Shown here in pieces: positions 36,998-46,729 of a stretch of 64,000 nt of DNA; the stretch's first letter is position 1; every line of letters begins with the position of its first letter. Source of the stretch: Imbroritus primus (GTDB taxonomy: Bacteria > Pseudomonadota > Gammaproteobacteria > Burkholderiales > Burkholderiaceae); NCBI RefSeq assembly GCF_964332355.1, contig NZ_OZ201294.1, forward strand, positions 248,001-312,000, written 5' to 3'. The translations under genes were made by a program, and so were the position numbers. The notes below the pieces were generated by a model. It was not told the DNA's origin. It ran no database searches and was given only the letters and a program-made list of their open reading frames with translations.

Positions 36998-37864
36998 ATG
37001 AAAGTGCGGAGAATGACCATGACGACACCCTGGCTGGGAACCGCATGCCTGGCGCTGCTGCTGGGCGGCTGCGGCAGCCTGCTGACGACCAATGACCTGC
37101 AGAGCCGCCAGGCCGACGCCGAAATCGAGATGGCCAAGCGCCGCCTGGCGAGCGAGCGTGCCGAGATCGACAACCCGGCGATGTACCGCGCGTTGATCGA
37201 GAAGATGCAGACCGAAGGCCTGTACTTTGCCTCGCTGGCCCATATCGATGCCTATGAGCAGCGCTTTGGCATGACCGACGAACTGGCCCTGCGGCGCGCC
37301 GATGCGCAGCGTGCGACGGGCCAGGATGCCCTGGCGGACGCCGGCTACCGCAAGTTGCTGGCCTCGCCGGTGGCGGCGCAGGCGTGGCACGGGCTTGGAC
37401 TGCTGGCCGGCGGCAACGGTCGTTTCCCCGAAGCCATCACGGCGTTGCGTGAAGCCGCCCAGCGCGATCCGACCAATGCGTTGATGTCCAGTGACCTCGG
37501 TTATGCGCTGATGCGCAGCGGCGCGGTCGAAGCGGCGCGTGTGCCGGTGCTGCGTGCCGGAGAACTGGCGCCGCAGAATCGCAACGTCCTGAGCAATATC
37601 GCACTGTATCTGCTGGCCAGCGGTGACGCGCCGCGCGCCGAGGCCATGATGCAGCAGCTCGCCTTTCCCGAGACCACACAGCAGGCCGTGCGCCGCGATG
37701 CGCTGGCGATCCGGCTGGCCGGGCAACGTGCACCCGCTGCATCGGCCGTCCCGGATGGCGGCGGCAAGGCACCGGCCGTGTCCGGCCCGGGCGTGGCCGG
37801 CAAGCAGCAGGGTCGCGTGCTGGAGCGGTTCGCCGCCGGCATGCCGCATGCACAGCCCCAGTAA
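36998..37864 (+). CDS. tadD: TadD-type TPR lipoprotein
   Basis: 288 aa. Lipoprotein signal with lipobox LLLGGCGS (Cys near 25), then TPR-like helices (about 60-235), e.g. GLGLLAGGNGRFPEAITALREAAQRDP and DLGYALMRSGAVEAARVPVL. TadD proteins act as pilotins or scaffolds for the secretin. GGAGG precedes the ATG at 36998; ATGs at 37013 and 37019 are alternatives. The C-terminus is disordered. Confidence 0.88.
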   Translation: MKVRRMTMTTPWLGTACLALLLGGCGSLLTTNDLQSRQADAEIEMAKRRLASERAEIDNPAMYRALIEKMQTEGLYFASLAHIDAYEQRFGMTDELALRRADAQRATGQDALADAGYRKLLASPVAAQAWHGLGLLAGGNGRFPEAITALREAAQRDPTNALMSSDLGYALMRSGAVEAARVPVLRAGELAPQNRNVLSNIALYLLASGDAPRAEAMMQQLAFPETTQQAVRRDALAIRLAGQRAPAASAVPDGGGKAPAVSGPGVAGKQQGRVLERFAAGMPHAQPQ

Positions 37865-37887
37865 CCGAACGGCATGGAGATCATCCG

Positions 37888-38214
37888 ATGGCATATCTAT
37901 CCTACCCATCTTTCCTGCGGCGCCAGGCTTGCAGCATCCTGCTGGCGGGGCTTGCCACCCTCTGCGTGCCTGTGGCCGCGTGGGCCGAGCAGGCCTTGAC
38001 GCCGCCCGTGGGCGAGACCACGCGCGCCGCGCTGGCCGTCCAGCGCAACGGCACCCAGGCCGGCCAGCCGGTGCAGGTCAGTGGCGAACAGGCGGCACTC
38101 AGCCGCAAACGTTATCTCGACAGCTTCTCGCATCCGATTCCGCCGACCTTCCAGTCGACCGCCGCGGGTGCGGGCGGCATGCCCAATTCCAGCCAGGGCA
38201 ACGCGCGGCGATGA
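37888..38214 (+). CDS. DUF3613 protein of the tad locus
   Basis: 108 aa with a signal peptide (to about residue 33, AWAEQ). The short mature part QALTPPVGETTRAALAVQRNGTQAG... LSRKRYLDSFSHPIP is characteristic of DUF3613, found almost only in beta-proteobacterial tad loci. Periplasmic, function unknown. Its stop overlaps the tadG start (ATGA). Confidence 0.85.
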   Translation: MAYLSYPSFLRRQACSILLAGLATLCVPVAAWAEQALTPPVGETTRAALAVQRNGTQAGQPVQVSGEQAALSRKRYLDSFSHPIPPTFQSTAAGAGGMPNSSQGNARR

Positions 38215-39926
38215 GATTCCAGGGCCGACCCCTTCGTGCGGTTCGGCGTACCGCCCAGCGCGGCGCGACGGCCGTGATGGCGGCGCTCGTGACCAGTACG
38301 GTGGCCCTCACGGCCCTGGTGTCGGTGGATGTCGGCTACCTGTTTTTCCAGCAGCGCAAGCTCCAGAATATTGCAGACATGGCGGCCATGGCCGCCGTAC
38401 AGAGTATCCCCGGCCGTGTGAGTGTGGCTGCGGCCAGCGCCGCCGCCAACGGGTTCGTGGCGGCCGGCGCGGCGGATCGTGTCACGCCGACCGCAGGCTA
38501 CTGGGATCCTGCACTGACGCCGACGGCGCCGCACTTCAGCAGCATCGTTCCCGCCACCGCGGTGGCCAACGCCGTGCAAGTCGAGGCGCGGAAGGAAAAC
38601 GGCACGTTCTTCGCCGGCGTGATCGCCGCGCTGAGTGGCAACAGCCGGCCGCTCCTGCACGCCACGGCGATTGCCCGCGTGGATACCACCCTCGGCTTTT
38701 CGCTCGGAACCGGCGTAGCGCGTCTTTCCGATGCGGGGCCGTTGAACCGCACGCTGTCAGCCTTGCTGGGCACGACAGTTAATCTCGATCTGGCGTCGTA
38801 CCAGGGTCTCGCGGACAGCGCGATCAGGCTCGGCGACCTGATGACCGAACTGGGGGTAGGCACGGTCGATGACCTGATCAACCTGGACGCCCGATTGCCA
38901 CGCCTGCTCGATGCCGCGCTGACGGTTGCCGCGCGGGAGAATCTGCTGCGCGGCTCGCTGGCCACGGCCGGTGCGGCGTCAGCCCTGGCTGGAGGCGTGC
39001 GCGACCTCGCGGTGCGCGTTGCCACCAACGCGGGCGACAGCGCCGCCAGCGTCCTGTCGATTGCTGCGCTGCTCGGTAACAAGGAGTCGGCTGCCGATGC
39101 CGCCATCAATCTGCTCGATCTGCTCACCACCGCGGCGCAGGTCGCGAATGCGAGGGCCGGTATCCAGATCGACAACCTGGGTATCGACCTGGGGCCGCTG
39201 GCCTCGGTAATGGTCAGCACCCGCATTGTCACGCCGCCGGTGATGGCCATCGGTCCAGCGGGCAAGGTCCAGATCGGGCCACGCGCCGGTCAATGGTATG
39301 CCGTTGCGCACTCCGCCGCGGCACGCGTGCGACTGGTGATCAAGGTGCTCAACGTCGGAGTTGCGGGCGTCACGCTACCCGTCGAGATCGAGGTCGCACC
39401 GGGCACGGCCTGGGCGGCGGATGCGCAGTGTGCGGTGCCGCGTACCAACTCAAGCGTCAGTATCGGCGTCGATACCGGGATTGCCACGGCCTGTATCGCA
39501 CAACTGCCGGCCATCGGCACGACCTACACATGTTCGGCGCTGCCCAAGGCACGTATCCTCACTTTGCTGATCGCTGGCATTGACGCCAAGATCAGTTTGC
39601 CGTTGACTGCCACGACGCAGACCGTCACGTTCTCCGGCAGCGAAATTGGCACGACCAAGACCGTTGGTACGAACGGCGTTGGTCAGGCGCTGGCGAATGC
39701 GCTGTTCGGGTCGGGTTCGGTCGCGCTCGACGTCGTCGCGCTGGGTATTCCGCTGCCGCTAGTGGGCGATGTGATCGGCACGGTGCTGCGCCCGGCGCTG
39801 TATCCCGTCCTGCTGGCGCTCGATCCGATCCTGCAGCCCGTGCTGGCGCTGCTGGGCGTGCAGATTGGCATCAGCGATGTGAAGCTGGAGTCCATCTCCT
39901 GCAACCGGCCGGTGCTGGTGTTCTGA
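38211..39926 (+). CDS. tadG: TadG-family pilus/adhesin protein
   Basis: 571 aa. The N-terminal anchor (QRGATAVMAALVTSTVALTALVSVDVGYLFF) with a following NIADMAAMAAVQ motif is the TadG (putative Flp pilus-assembly) signature. The long periplasmic or surface part is Ala/Val/Thr-rich, without a vWA MIDAS motif that I can see, and has a few Cys at 420-520 and near the C-terminus. The start at 38211 is fixed by ATGA overlap. Confidence 0.85.
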   Translation: MRFQGRPLRAVRRTAQRGATAVMAALVTSTVALTALVSVDVGYLFFQQRKLQNIADMAAMAAVQSIPGRVSVAAASAAANGFVAAGAADRVTPTAGYWDPALTPTAPHFSSIVPATAVANAVQVEARKENGTFFAGVIAALSGNSRPLLHATAIARVDTTLGFSLGTGVARLSDAGPLNRTLSALLGTTVNLDLASYQGLADSAIRLGDLMTELGVGTVDDLINLDARLPRLLDAALTVAARENLLRGSLATAGAASALAGGVRDLAVRVATNAGDSAASVLSIAALLGNKESAADAAINLLDLLTTAAQVANARAGIQIDNLGIDLGPLASVMVSTRIVTPPVMAIGPAGKVQIGPRAGQWYAVAHSAAARVRLVIKVLNVGVAGVTLPVEIEVAPGTAWAADAQCAVPRTNSSVSIGVDTGIATACIAQLPAIGTTYTCSALPKARILTLLIAGIDAKISLPLTATTQTVTFSGSEIGTTKTVGTNGVGQALANALFGSGSVALDVVALGIPLPLVGDVIGTVLRPALYPVLLALDPILQPVLALLGVQIGISDVKLESISCNRPVLVF

Positions 39927-39956
39927 GAACCGTTTTATTGATGATGTTGAAAGGAC

Positions 39957-41333
39957 ATGAAAGCTGATCGCTTGGCTTACGAAGCGCTGGAACTCTACGT
40001 GTGGGAAGGCAAGCACGATATCGCCGATCGTGTGGCGCGCTTCATGGCGCCGTTCGGCGTCGAGGTCATTCGCGCTGGCGGCATCGATTTCCTGCCGCCC
40101 GAACCACGCCTGAAACCGAGCGTGGCGGTGATCAGCGTATCGGTCATCGACCAGGGCAACTTCACCGCGCTCGACTGGGAAGGCGCGCAAGGCATGCCGG
40201 TGATCTGGGTTGCCCAGCCGCAGCGCAATGTCGATCCGGGCCGTTATCCGCCGGAATATGCGCATATCCTCCAGCACGATTTCACGGGCGCCGACCTGCA
40301 GGCGCAGTTACGCAAGCTGCTGCCGGACCTGAACGCGCCCGCGCCCGAAAAGCCGCAGAACGATCTCGTGGCCGCGTCGCCTGCCATGCGCGATCTGCTG
40401 GAAAGCGTCGATACCTTCGCTGATTGCGACAGCTCAGTGATGCTGTATGGCGAAACGGGTGTCGGCAAGGAGCGCATTGCCCGGCTGTTTCATGAGCGTA
40501 ACCGTACGTATGGCACAGGTCCCTTCGTGGGCGTGAATTGCGGTGCGATTCCGGACGGTCTGTTCGAGTCGCTGTTCTTTGGCCACGCGAAGGGCGCCTT
40601 CACGGGTGCGCAGTTCGCGCATCGCGGCTACTTCGAGCAGGCTACGGGCGGCACGCTATTTCTCGACGAAATCGGCGACCTGCCGCTATACCAGCAGGTC
40701 AAGCTGCTGCGCGTCATCGAGGAAATGGCATTGACGCGCCTTGGCGCGACCGTTCCCGTCAAGCTTGACTTCCGGCTCGTGGCCGCAACCAACAAGGATC
40801 TGCGCGGCGCGGTCGCAGAGGGCAAGTTCCGCGCAGACCTGTACTTCCGTCTGGCCGTGATCGAGCTGCAGATCCCGACGCTGGAGGAGCGCGGTGCGGA
40901 AGAAAAAGTCGCGCTGATGCAATCCTTCATGCGTGGGGTGATGGGCGAAGCGGAGTATGCCGCCTTGCCGCCGATGCCGGACTGGCTGCATGGCGCCATC
41001 GGTAGCGCCTACTTTGCCGGTAACGTACGCGAGCTGCGCAACCTGGCCGAGCGCCTGAGCATCCTTGTGCGCCAGGCCGGTACATGGGATGCGCGCCGCA
41101 TGCGGCCGCTGTTCAACCATCTGCGGCCCGACAGCTTTGAACCGGCGCCGCGTTCGCTGGCGGTGTCGCCCGCCAGTGCAGAACGGCAACGGATCATCGC
41201 AGCCCTTGACGCGAACAGCTGGCGACGGCAGGATACAGCCGCGAGTCTCGGTATCAGCCGTAAAGTGCTGTGGGAAAAAATGCGCAAGTTCCAGATCGCC
41301 GATGCCGAATCGGACGTGCGCGAACTCGAATAA
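39957..41333 (+). CDS. Sigma-54-dependent activator of the tad locus
   Basis: 458 aa. The N-terminal ~125 residues look like a receiver fold without the phospho-acceptor Asp and acidic pocket (VAVISVSVIDQGN), so phosphorylation control is unlikely. AAA+ domain about 137-380: Walker A GETGVGKE (165-172), intact GAFTGA (213-218), Walker B GGTLFLDE (231-238), arginine-rich FAGNVRELRNL. C-terminal Fis HTH (RRQDTAASLGISRKVLWEKM). It starts 30 bp after tadG. Likely targets are the two sigma-54 promoters at 28324 and 28707 (inference from proximity). Confidence 0.9.
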   Translation: MKADRLAYEALELYVWEGKHDIADRVARFMAPFGVEVIRAGGIDFLPPEPRLKPSVAVISVSVIDQGNFTALDWEGAQGMPVIWVAQPQRNVDPGRYPPEYAHILQHDFTGADLQAQLRKLLPDLNAPAPEKPQNDLVAASPAMRDLLESVDTFADCDSSVMLYGETGVGKERIARLFHERNRTYGTGPFVGVNCGAIPDGLFESLFFGHAKGAFTGAQFAHRGYFEQATGGTLFLDEIGDLPLYQQVKLLRVIEEMALTRLGATVPVKLDFRLVAATNKDLRGAVAEGKFRADLYFRLAVIELQIPTLEERGAEEKVALMQSFMRGVMGEAEYAALPPMPDWLHGAIGSAYFAGNVRELRNLAERLSILVRQAGTWDARRMRPLFNHLRPDSFEPAPRSLAVSPASAERQRIIAALDANSWRRQDTAASLGISRKVLWEKMRKFQIADAESDVRELE

Positions 41334-41365
41334 TATCCAGGTCAACCCTTGTCTATGAGACCCCT

Positions 41366-42037
41366 ATGAGTCTTCTGCACCGCAACCATCGTGCATGCCT
41401 GCGCGCCTTGCCTGCCGCAGCTGCGCTGGCCATGGCGCTTGCCGCTCCCCAACTGCATGCGCAGATCGCGCCGGCTGCTGCAACACCCGCTGCCGCCACG
41501 CCTCCCGCTGCACCGGTTGCCCCTGCGGCTGGCGGAACCGTGCATGAACTGCAGCAGCTGATCCAGTCGCAGAAACTGGTCGAGATGCGCACCGCCTATA
41601 ACGGCAACTTCGGTACCAGCATGCTGTATCACCCGGAGAAGATGACCTTCTACGTGGCGATGTTCCAGCAGAAGAATTTCTGGCGCGTGGTCAAGACCAC
41701 GTCCAGGGTGCGCGCCGATGCCGTGTTTCGCGACTTCAACCGCGAGACCGATACGATGGCCCAGGCCGAGCTGAAGATCATCCAGCTCGACGCACAGAAG
41801 GACATGGCGGAGAAATCCATCGCCGAGAGCGAAGCCCGGCTGCGTGGCCTGGAAGCTGATCTGGCCATCCAGCGCCAGCAGGAACAGCAGGCACGTGCCC
41901 TGCAGCAGGCCGCCAACGAACAGGCCAAGGCCCTCGATGTCGAGCAGCGCGCCATGCGCATGCGTCTGAACGAACTGCAGCGCCGCATCGACACGCTCGA
42001 GGCGCAGACCAACGCAGTGCAAGGCAAGAAGCGCTGA
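41366..42037 (+). CDS. DUF2968 periplasmic coiled-coil protein
   Basis: 223 aa. Signal peptide (about 1-33, ending LHAQ), Ala/Pro linker, then the DUF2968 core (ELQQLIQSQKLVEMRTAYNGNFGTSMLYHPEKMTFYVAMFQQKNFWRVVKTTS). A C-terminal coiled coil (about 125-215) follows, rich in Glu/Gln/Ala. Function unknown. It sits right after the activator, so probably the last gene of the tad transcript. Confidence 0.85.
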   Translation: MSLLHRNHRACLRALPAAAALAMALAAPQLHAQIAPAAATPAAATPPAAPVAPAAGGTVHELQQLIQSQKLVEMRTAYNGNFGTSMLYHPEKMTFYVAMFQQKNFWRVVKTTSRVRADAVFRDFNRETDTMAQAELKIIQLDAQKDMAEKSIAESEARLRGLEADLAIQRQQEQQARALQQAANEQAKALDVEQRAMRMRLNELQRRIDTLEAQTNAVQGKKR

Positions 42038-42044
42038 ATGAAAA

Positions 42045-42065
42045 CGGGCCGGTCATGCCGGCCCG
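42045..42065. terminator. GC-rich hairpin between DUF2968 and HIT genes
   Basis: CGGGCCGG-tcatg-CCGGCCCG, an 8-bp perfect stem 7 bp after the DUF2968 stop. Read on the minus strand it is followed by TTTTCATT, so it may also end leftward transcripts from the HIT gene. Confidence 0.55.
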
Positions 42066-42227
42066 AGGTTCCGCGATGCGCTCCGGTACACGCCTGAGTT
42101 GCGCTGTATCCATCTCCTTGTTTAGCAAGGGATTATGGGCGCAGAAACGGGTACGCCCCACGATCAGAAGGGGCGCTCCCCAACGGATATCAAACGTACA
42201 TTGACGTGTATCCGCAGGTGCGGGGAA

Positions 42228-42653
42228 TCAGCCGCGCAAGGCCGCGCTGATCTGTTCCGCGAGTTCGGCCAGTCGCGCTTCATCGCCTTCCACGCGACCG
42301 TGCGGGCGCAGCCCATGCGCTTCCTGCATCGGGATGATATGGAAATGAAAATGCGGAACCGTCTGGCCGGCGGCGGCGCCATTGAACTGCGCCAGGCGGA
42401 TGCCCGGCGCCTGCGTGACCTGGCGCACGGCGGCGGCAACGCGCTTGGTGACGCGTGCCACGGCCTCGAGCGAGGCTTCCGACAGTTCGAACAGCGTTTC
42501 TGCCGCTTCGCGCGGAATCACCAGCACATGCCCATCGGCCTGCGGAAAGCGATCCATGATGCAGATGACCTGGTCATCCTCGTACACCCGTAGTGCAGGC
42601 AGTTCGTTGCGCAGGATGCGCGCGAAAATGTTCTGGGGATCATAGCCGGCCAC
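42228..42653 (-). CDS. HIT family nucleotide hydrolase
   Basis: 141 aa, histidine-triad protein with the active-site motif PHFHFHIIPM (H-x-H-x-H). Substrate-cleft features ADGHVLVIPR and NGAAAGQTV are present. It hydrolyses nucleotide monophosphate conjugates; the exact substrate is unknown. Cytoplasmic. Between the tad and fds loci on the minus strand, downstream of fdsD by about 60 bp, so possibly read through from the fds operon. Confidence 0.92.
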   Translation of the reverse strand: MAGYDPQNIFARILRNELPALRVYEDDQVICIMDRFPQADGHVLVIPREAAETLFELSEASLEAVARVTKRVAAAVRQVTQAPGIRLAQFNGAAAGQTVPHFHFHIIPMQEAHGLRPHGRVEGDEARLAELAEQISAALRG

Positions 42654-42709
42654 GAAACGCTCCTTCTTGAAAGCATGTGCCGATTATAGCCGCCATGCGG
42701 CCTGCCGGA

Positions 42710-42937
42710 TCATGCCGTGGCGCGCTCGCCGAGCCGGCGGATGGCCGCCGCGGCGAGCGGCGTGAGCCCGAGTGCCTCGGCTTCCGCCAGGCGCTGCTGG
42801 ATGGTGTCGCGCATGCGCGGGTCCCAGGAGCGCTTGATATGCGAGGAGACTTCCTGCGTGGCGTATTCCTTGTCGGGGTAGATCTCGAAGTAGCCCCCGA
42901 TCTGGTTGGCCATCTTGACGAGCGATGCGAGGTCCAT
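42710..42937 (-). CDS. fdsD: Formate dehydrogenase delta subunit FdsD
   Basis: 75 aa: MDLASLVKMANQIGGYFEIYP followed by a DPRMRDTI helix. Small subunit of the soluble NAD+-dependent formate dehydrogenase, needed for maturation or stability of FdsABG. Last gene of fdsGBACD, 44 bp after fdsC. Confidence 0.93.
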   Translation of the reverse strand: MDLASLVKMANQIGGYFEIYPDKEYATQEVSSHIKRSWDPRMRDTIQQRLAEAEALGLTPLAAAAIRRLGERATA

Positions 42938-42981
42938 GGTCGGTTCCGTCGTGGTCGGTGGTATCCGGTTCGCCGGATACG

Positions 42982-43815
42982 TCAGGTGTAATAGGAAAAA
43001 CGTCCGGCGCGCGCAAAGCCGACCAGCGCCACATTGGCCTCGGCCGCCACGCGCACGGCGTAAGCCGTTGGTGCGGAGACGGCGGCGAGCAGGCTGATGC
43101 CCTGGCTCGCGGCTTTCTGCACCATCTCGACGCTGGCGCGGCTGGTGACCGCGACGAAGCCTGCCGTCAGGTCGATGCTGGAGTGCGCGAGGGCGCCGAT
43201 CAGCTTGTCGAGCGCATTGTGGCGGCCGACATCCTCGCGGGCGAGCAGCAGGTTGCCGTCGAGATCGGCCCAGGCCGCGGCATGGGCGCCGCCGGTCAGG
43301 GTGTGCAGGGGCTGGTGCGCCGGCAGTTCGGTCATGGCGCGCAGGATGACATCGTCATGCACGCGCACGCGCTGCGCCAGTGGCGCCGGATGGCGGACCG
43401 CCGCCTCCAGGCTCTCGACGCCGCACAGCCCGCAGCCGGTGCGGCCGGTCAGGTTGCGGCGCCGCGCCTTGAGGGCGGCAAAGCGTGCCGATGCGATCTC
43501 GATCTGCACTTCCACGCCCAGTTCGCCGGGCTGCACCACGATGTCGTAGATTTCGCGGCGCTGTGCGACGATGCCCTCGGTCAGCGAGAAGCCCAGTGCA
43601 AAATCCTCGAGATCGGCCGGCGTGGCCAGCATCACGGCGTGCGACACGCCGTTGTAGACCAGCGCCACCGGCACTTCCTCGGCGACGATGTCCATGCCGT
43701 CGAGCCGACCTTCACGGTTGACCTGCACCGTGCGGTACGTCACGTGTGTGCGCCGTTCCTGCGGCGGCACGCTGTCGTGCCCGGGCAGGTCGGTGGCGTG
43801 GGCGCGGGCCAGCAT
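42982..43815 (-). CDS. fdsC: Formate dehydrogenase accessory sulfurtransferase FdsC/FdhD
   Basis: 277 aa. FdhD-family chaperone that binds bis-MGD and transfers sulfur to the molybdenum site of FdsA. It has the two-cysteine loop TGCGLCGVES, plus EDVGRHNALDKLIG and SRASVEMVQKAA. The ATG at 43815 comes one base after the fdsA stop (TGA-c-ATG) and is preferred over 43848. Confidence 0.93.
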   Translation of the reverse strand: MLARAHATDLPGHDSVPPQERRTHVTYRTVQVNREGRLDGMDIVAEEVPVALVYNGVSHAVMLATPADLEDFALGFSLTEGIVAQRREIYDIVVQPGELGVEVQIEIASARFAALKARRRNLTGRTGCGLCGVESLEAAVRHPAPLAQRVRVHDDVILRAMTELPAHQPLHTLTGGAHAAAWADLDGNLLLAREDVGRHNALDKLIGALAHSSIDLTAGFVAVTSRASVEMVQKAASQGISLLAAVSAPTAYAVRVAAEANVALVGFARAGRFSYYT

Positions 43816-43816
43816 G

Positions 43817-46702
43817 TCAGGCCTGCACCTTGTCGTGTTTCTTGCCACCCTGGCTGTCGCGCTGCGGCAGGAAGCGCAGCTGCGCCTCGGTAAAGCTGCG
43901 ATGGCGCTGTTGCCACTCCGCCGGCTGCGTCACCGGCAGCACCTGCACGGCCGTTACCTTGTATTCGGGGCAGTTGGTGGCCCAGTCCGAGTTGTCGGTG
44001 GTGATCACGTTCGCGCCCGACTCGGGAAAGTGGAAGGTGGTGTACACCACGCCCGGCTGCATGCGCTCGGTGATGGTGGCGCGCAGTACCGTCTCGCCGG
44101 CGCGGCTCGCAATACCGACCCAGTCGCCTTCAGTAATGCCGCGTTCCTCGGCATCGTGCGGATGAATTTCCAGCCGGTCCTCGCCGTGCCACATTGAGTT
44201 GGCGGTGCGCCGCGTCTGCGCGCCGACGTTGTATTGGGAGAGGATGCGACCCGTGGTCAGGATCAGCGGATAACGCGCGTTGACGCGTTCTTCCGTCGGC
44301 ACATACTGCGTGGGCATGAAGCGGCCCTTGCCGCGTACGAAGGCATCGATGTGCATGATTGGCGTGCCTTGCGGTGCAGCTTCGTTGCATGGCCACTGGA
44401 TGCTGCCGAGTTCCTCGAGGCGCGCGTAGCTCACGCCATGGAAGGTCGGCGTCAGGCGGGCAATCTCGTCCATGATCTCGGACGGGTCGCGATACTGCAT
44501 CGGATAGCCGAGCGCGTTGGCGAGCGCCTGCGTCACCTCCCAGTCCGCATAGCCGGCCAGCGGCGGCATCACCTTGCGTACGCGCGAGATGCGCCGCTCG
44601 GCGTTGGTGAAGGTACCGTCCTTTTCCAGGAAGCTCGAACCCGGCAGGAAGATATGCGCGAACTTGGCGGTCTCGTTCAGGAACAGGTCCTGCACGATCA
44701 CGCATTCCATGGCGCGTAGCGCCGCCTCCACATGCTGGGTGTTGGGATCGGACTGGACGATGTCCTCGCCTTCGATGTACATGCCGCGATAACTGCCATC
44801 GAGCGCGGCCTCGAACATGTTGGGAATGCGCAGGCCCGGTTCGGCATCGAGCGTCACGCCCCATGCGGCTTCGAACTGCTGGCGCACGGTGCTGTCCGAC
44901 ACGTGGCGGTAGCCCGGCAGCTCGTGCGGGAACGAGCCCATGTCGCACGAGCCCTGCACATTGTTCTGGCCGCGCAGCGGGTTCACGCCCACGCCCATGC
45001 GGCCGACGTTGCCGGTGGCCATGGCGAGGTTGGCGATGCCCATCACTGTGGTCGAACCCTGGCTGTGTTCGGTCACGCCAAGCCCGTAGTAGATGGCTGC
45101 GTTGCCGCCCGTGGCATACAGGCGCGCCGCCTGCCGCACGGCTTCGGCCGGCACGCCGGTCACCGCTTCGGTTGCTTCGGGAGAGTTCTCGGGCTGCGCG
45201 ACGAAGGTGCGCCACATCTCGAACGAGGGCAGCTCGCAGCGTTCCCGTACGAAGGCCTCGTCGACCAGCCCCTCGGTGACGATCACGTGCGCCAGCGCAT
45301 TGACGATGGCGACGTTGGTGCCGGGCATCAGCTTCAGATGATGGTCAGCTGCAACGTGCGGCGTCTTTACCAGCTCGATCGAACGCGGGTCGACCACGAT
45401 CAGCCTGGCGCCCTCGCGGATCCGGCGCTTGAGTTGCGAGCCGAACACCGGGTGGCCCTCGGTCGGGTTGGCGCCGATCACCATGATGACATCGGCTTCC
45501 ATCACCGAATCGAAAGTCTGCGTGCCGGCCGATTCGCCGAGCGTCTGCTTCAGGCCATAGCCGGTTGGCGAGTGGCACACGCGGGCGCAGGTGTCGACGT
45601 TGTTGTTGCCGAATACGGCGCGCACCAGTTTCTGTACCAGATAGGTTTCTTCATTCGTGCAGCGCGACGACGTGATGCCGCCGATGGCGCCGCGGCCATG
45701 CTTGGCCTGAATGCGCCGCAGCTCGGAGGCGGCATGGCTGAGCGCTTCTTCCCACGACACCTCGCGCCATGGTTCGTCGATGCTGGCGCGGATCATGGGC
45801 GACGTGATGCGGTCTGCGTGGGTGGCATAGCCCCACGCGAAGCGGCCCTTCACGCAGGAATGGCCGTGATTCGCTCCGCCATCCTTGTGCGGCACCATGC
45901 GCACGACTTCATTGCCTTTCACTTCCGCCTTGAACGAGCAGCCCACGCCGCAGTAGGCGCAGGTCGTGACCACGCTCTTCTCGGCCTGGCCTTTCTCGAT
46001 CACGGTCTTTTCCATCAGCGTGGCCGTCGGGCACGCCTGCACGCAGGCGCCGCACGACACGCATTCCGATTCCATGAACGGCTGGCTTTCACCGGGCGAC
46101 ACGCGCGATTCGAAGCCGCGCCCGGAAATCGTCAGCGCGAACGTGCCCTGCGTTTCCTCGCAGGCGCGCACGCAGCGGTTGCAGACAATGCATTTGGACG
46201 GGTCGTAGGTGAAATAGGGGTTCGACTCGTCCTTGCACATCGCGCTGGCGCTGTCGAAGTGGTTCGCGCCCTCCATGCCGTAGCGCACCTCGCGCAGGCC
46301 CACCACGCCGGCCATGTCCTGCAGCTCGCAGTTGCCGTTGGCGCCGCAGGTCAGGCAGTCGAGCGGATGGTCGGAGATATACAGTTCCATCACCCCACGG
46401 CGCAGCTCGGCCAGCTTGCTGCTTTGCGTGCGTACCCGCATGCCGGGTTCGACCAGCGTCGTGCAGGAGGCGGGATAACCGCGCCGGCCTTCGATCTCGA
46501 CGAGGCACAGGCGGCACGAGCCGAACGGTTCGAGGCTGTCGGTGGCGCACAGCTTGGGAATGGCGTTGCCGAGTTCCTGCGCGGCGCGCATCACCGAGGT
46601 GCCGGCGGGGACGGATACTTCGAGTCCGTCGATGGTCAGGCTCACCAGCTGCTCGGACTGCCGCGCCGGGGTACCGTAGTCTGTTTCTCGGGCAAGTGAC
46701 AT
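43817..46702 (-). CDS. fdsA: Formate dehydrogenase alpha subunit (molybdenum catalytic)
   Basis: 961 aa. Oxidises formate at a Mo-bis-MGD centre. N-terminal [2Fe-2S] (Cys52, 63, 66, 80), His-Cys [4Fe-4S] (HPLDCLTCGANGNC), two ferredoxin-type clusters (CIVCNRCVRAC 171-181; CVSCGACVQAC 214-224), proximal cluster CAYCGVGC (248-255). The Mo ligand Cys376 is followed by His377 (ARVCHSPT). Length and cluster set match Cupriavidus FdsA. Cytoplasmic, electrons pass to FdsB/G. Confidence 0.97.
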   Translation of the reverse strand: MSLARETDYGTPARQSEQLVSLTIDGLEVSVPAGTSVMRAAQELGNAIPKLCATDSLEPFGSCRLCLVEIEGRRGYPASCTTLVEPGMRVRTQSSKLAELRRGVMELYISDHPLDCLTCGANGNCELQDMAGVVGLREVRYGMEGANHFDSASAMCKDESNPYFTYDPSKCIVCNRCVRACEETQGTFALTISGRGFESRVSPGESQPFMESECVSCGACVQACPTATLMEKTVIEKGQAEKSVVTTCAYCGVGCSFKAEVKGNEVVRMVPHKDGGANHGHSCVKGRFAWGYATHADRITSPMIRASIDEPWREVSWEEALSHAASELRRIQAKHGRGAIGGITSSRCTNEETYLVQKLVRAVFGNNNVDTCARVCHSPTGYGLKQTLGESAGTQTFDSVMEADVIMVIGANPTEGHPVFGSQLKRRIREGARLIVVDPRSIELVKTPHVAADHHLKLMPGTNVAIVNALAHVIVTEGLVDEAFVRERCELPSFEMWRTFVAQPENSPEATEAVTGVPAEAVRQAARLYATGGNAAIYYGLGVTEHSQGSTTVMGIANLAMATGNVGRMGVGVNPLRGQNNVQGSCDMGSFPHELPGYRHVSDSTVRQQFEAAWGVTLDAEPGLRIPNMFEAALDGSYRGMYIEGEDIVQSDPNTQHVEAALRAMECVIVQDLFLNETAKFAHIFLPGSSFLEKDGTFTNAERRISRVRKVMPPLAGYADWEVTQALANALGYPMQYRDPSEIMDEIARLTPTFHGVSYARLEELGSIQWPCNEAAPQGTPIMHIDAFVRGKGRFMPTQYVPTEERVNARYPLILTTGRILSQYNVGAQTRRTANSMWHGEDRLEIHPHDAEERGITEGDWVGIASRAGETVLRATITERMQPGVVYTTFHFPESGANVITTDNSDWATNCPEYKVTAVQVLPVTQPAEWQQRHRSFTEAQLRFLPQRDSQGGKKHDKVQA

Positions 46703-46729
46703 GGATGTCTCCCTGAAATCTTGAGTGCG

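Noticed and set aside
44732..46699. 655-codon open frame on the plus strand opposite fdsA
   Set aside because: GC-rich coding DNA gives long antisense frames. The translation is His/Arg/Ala-rich without domains, while fdsA on the other strand is unambiguous.
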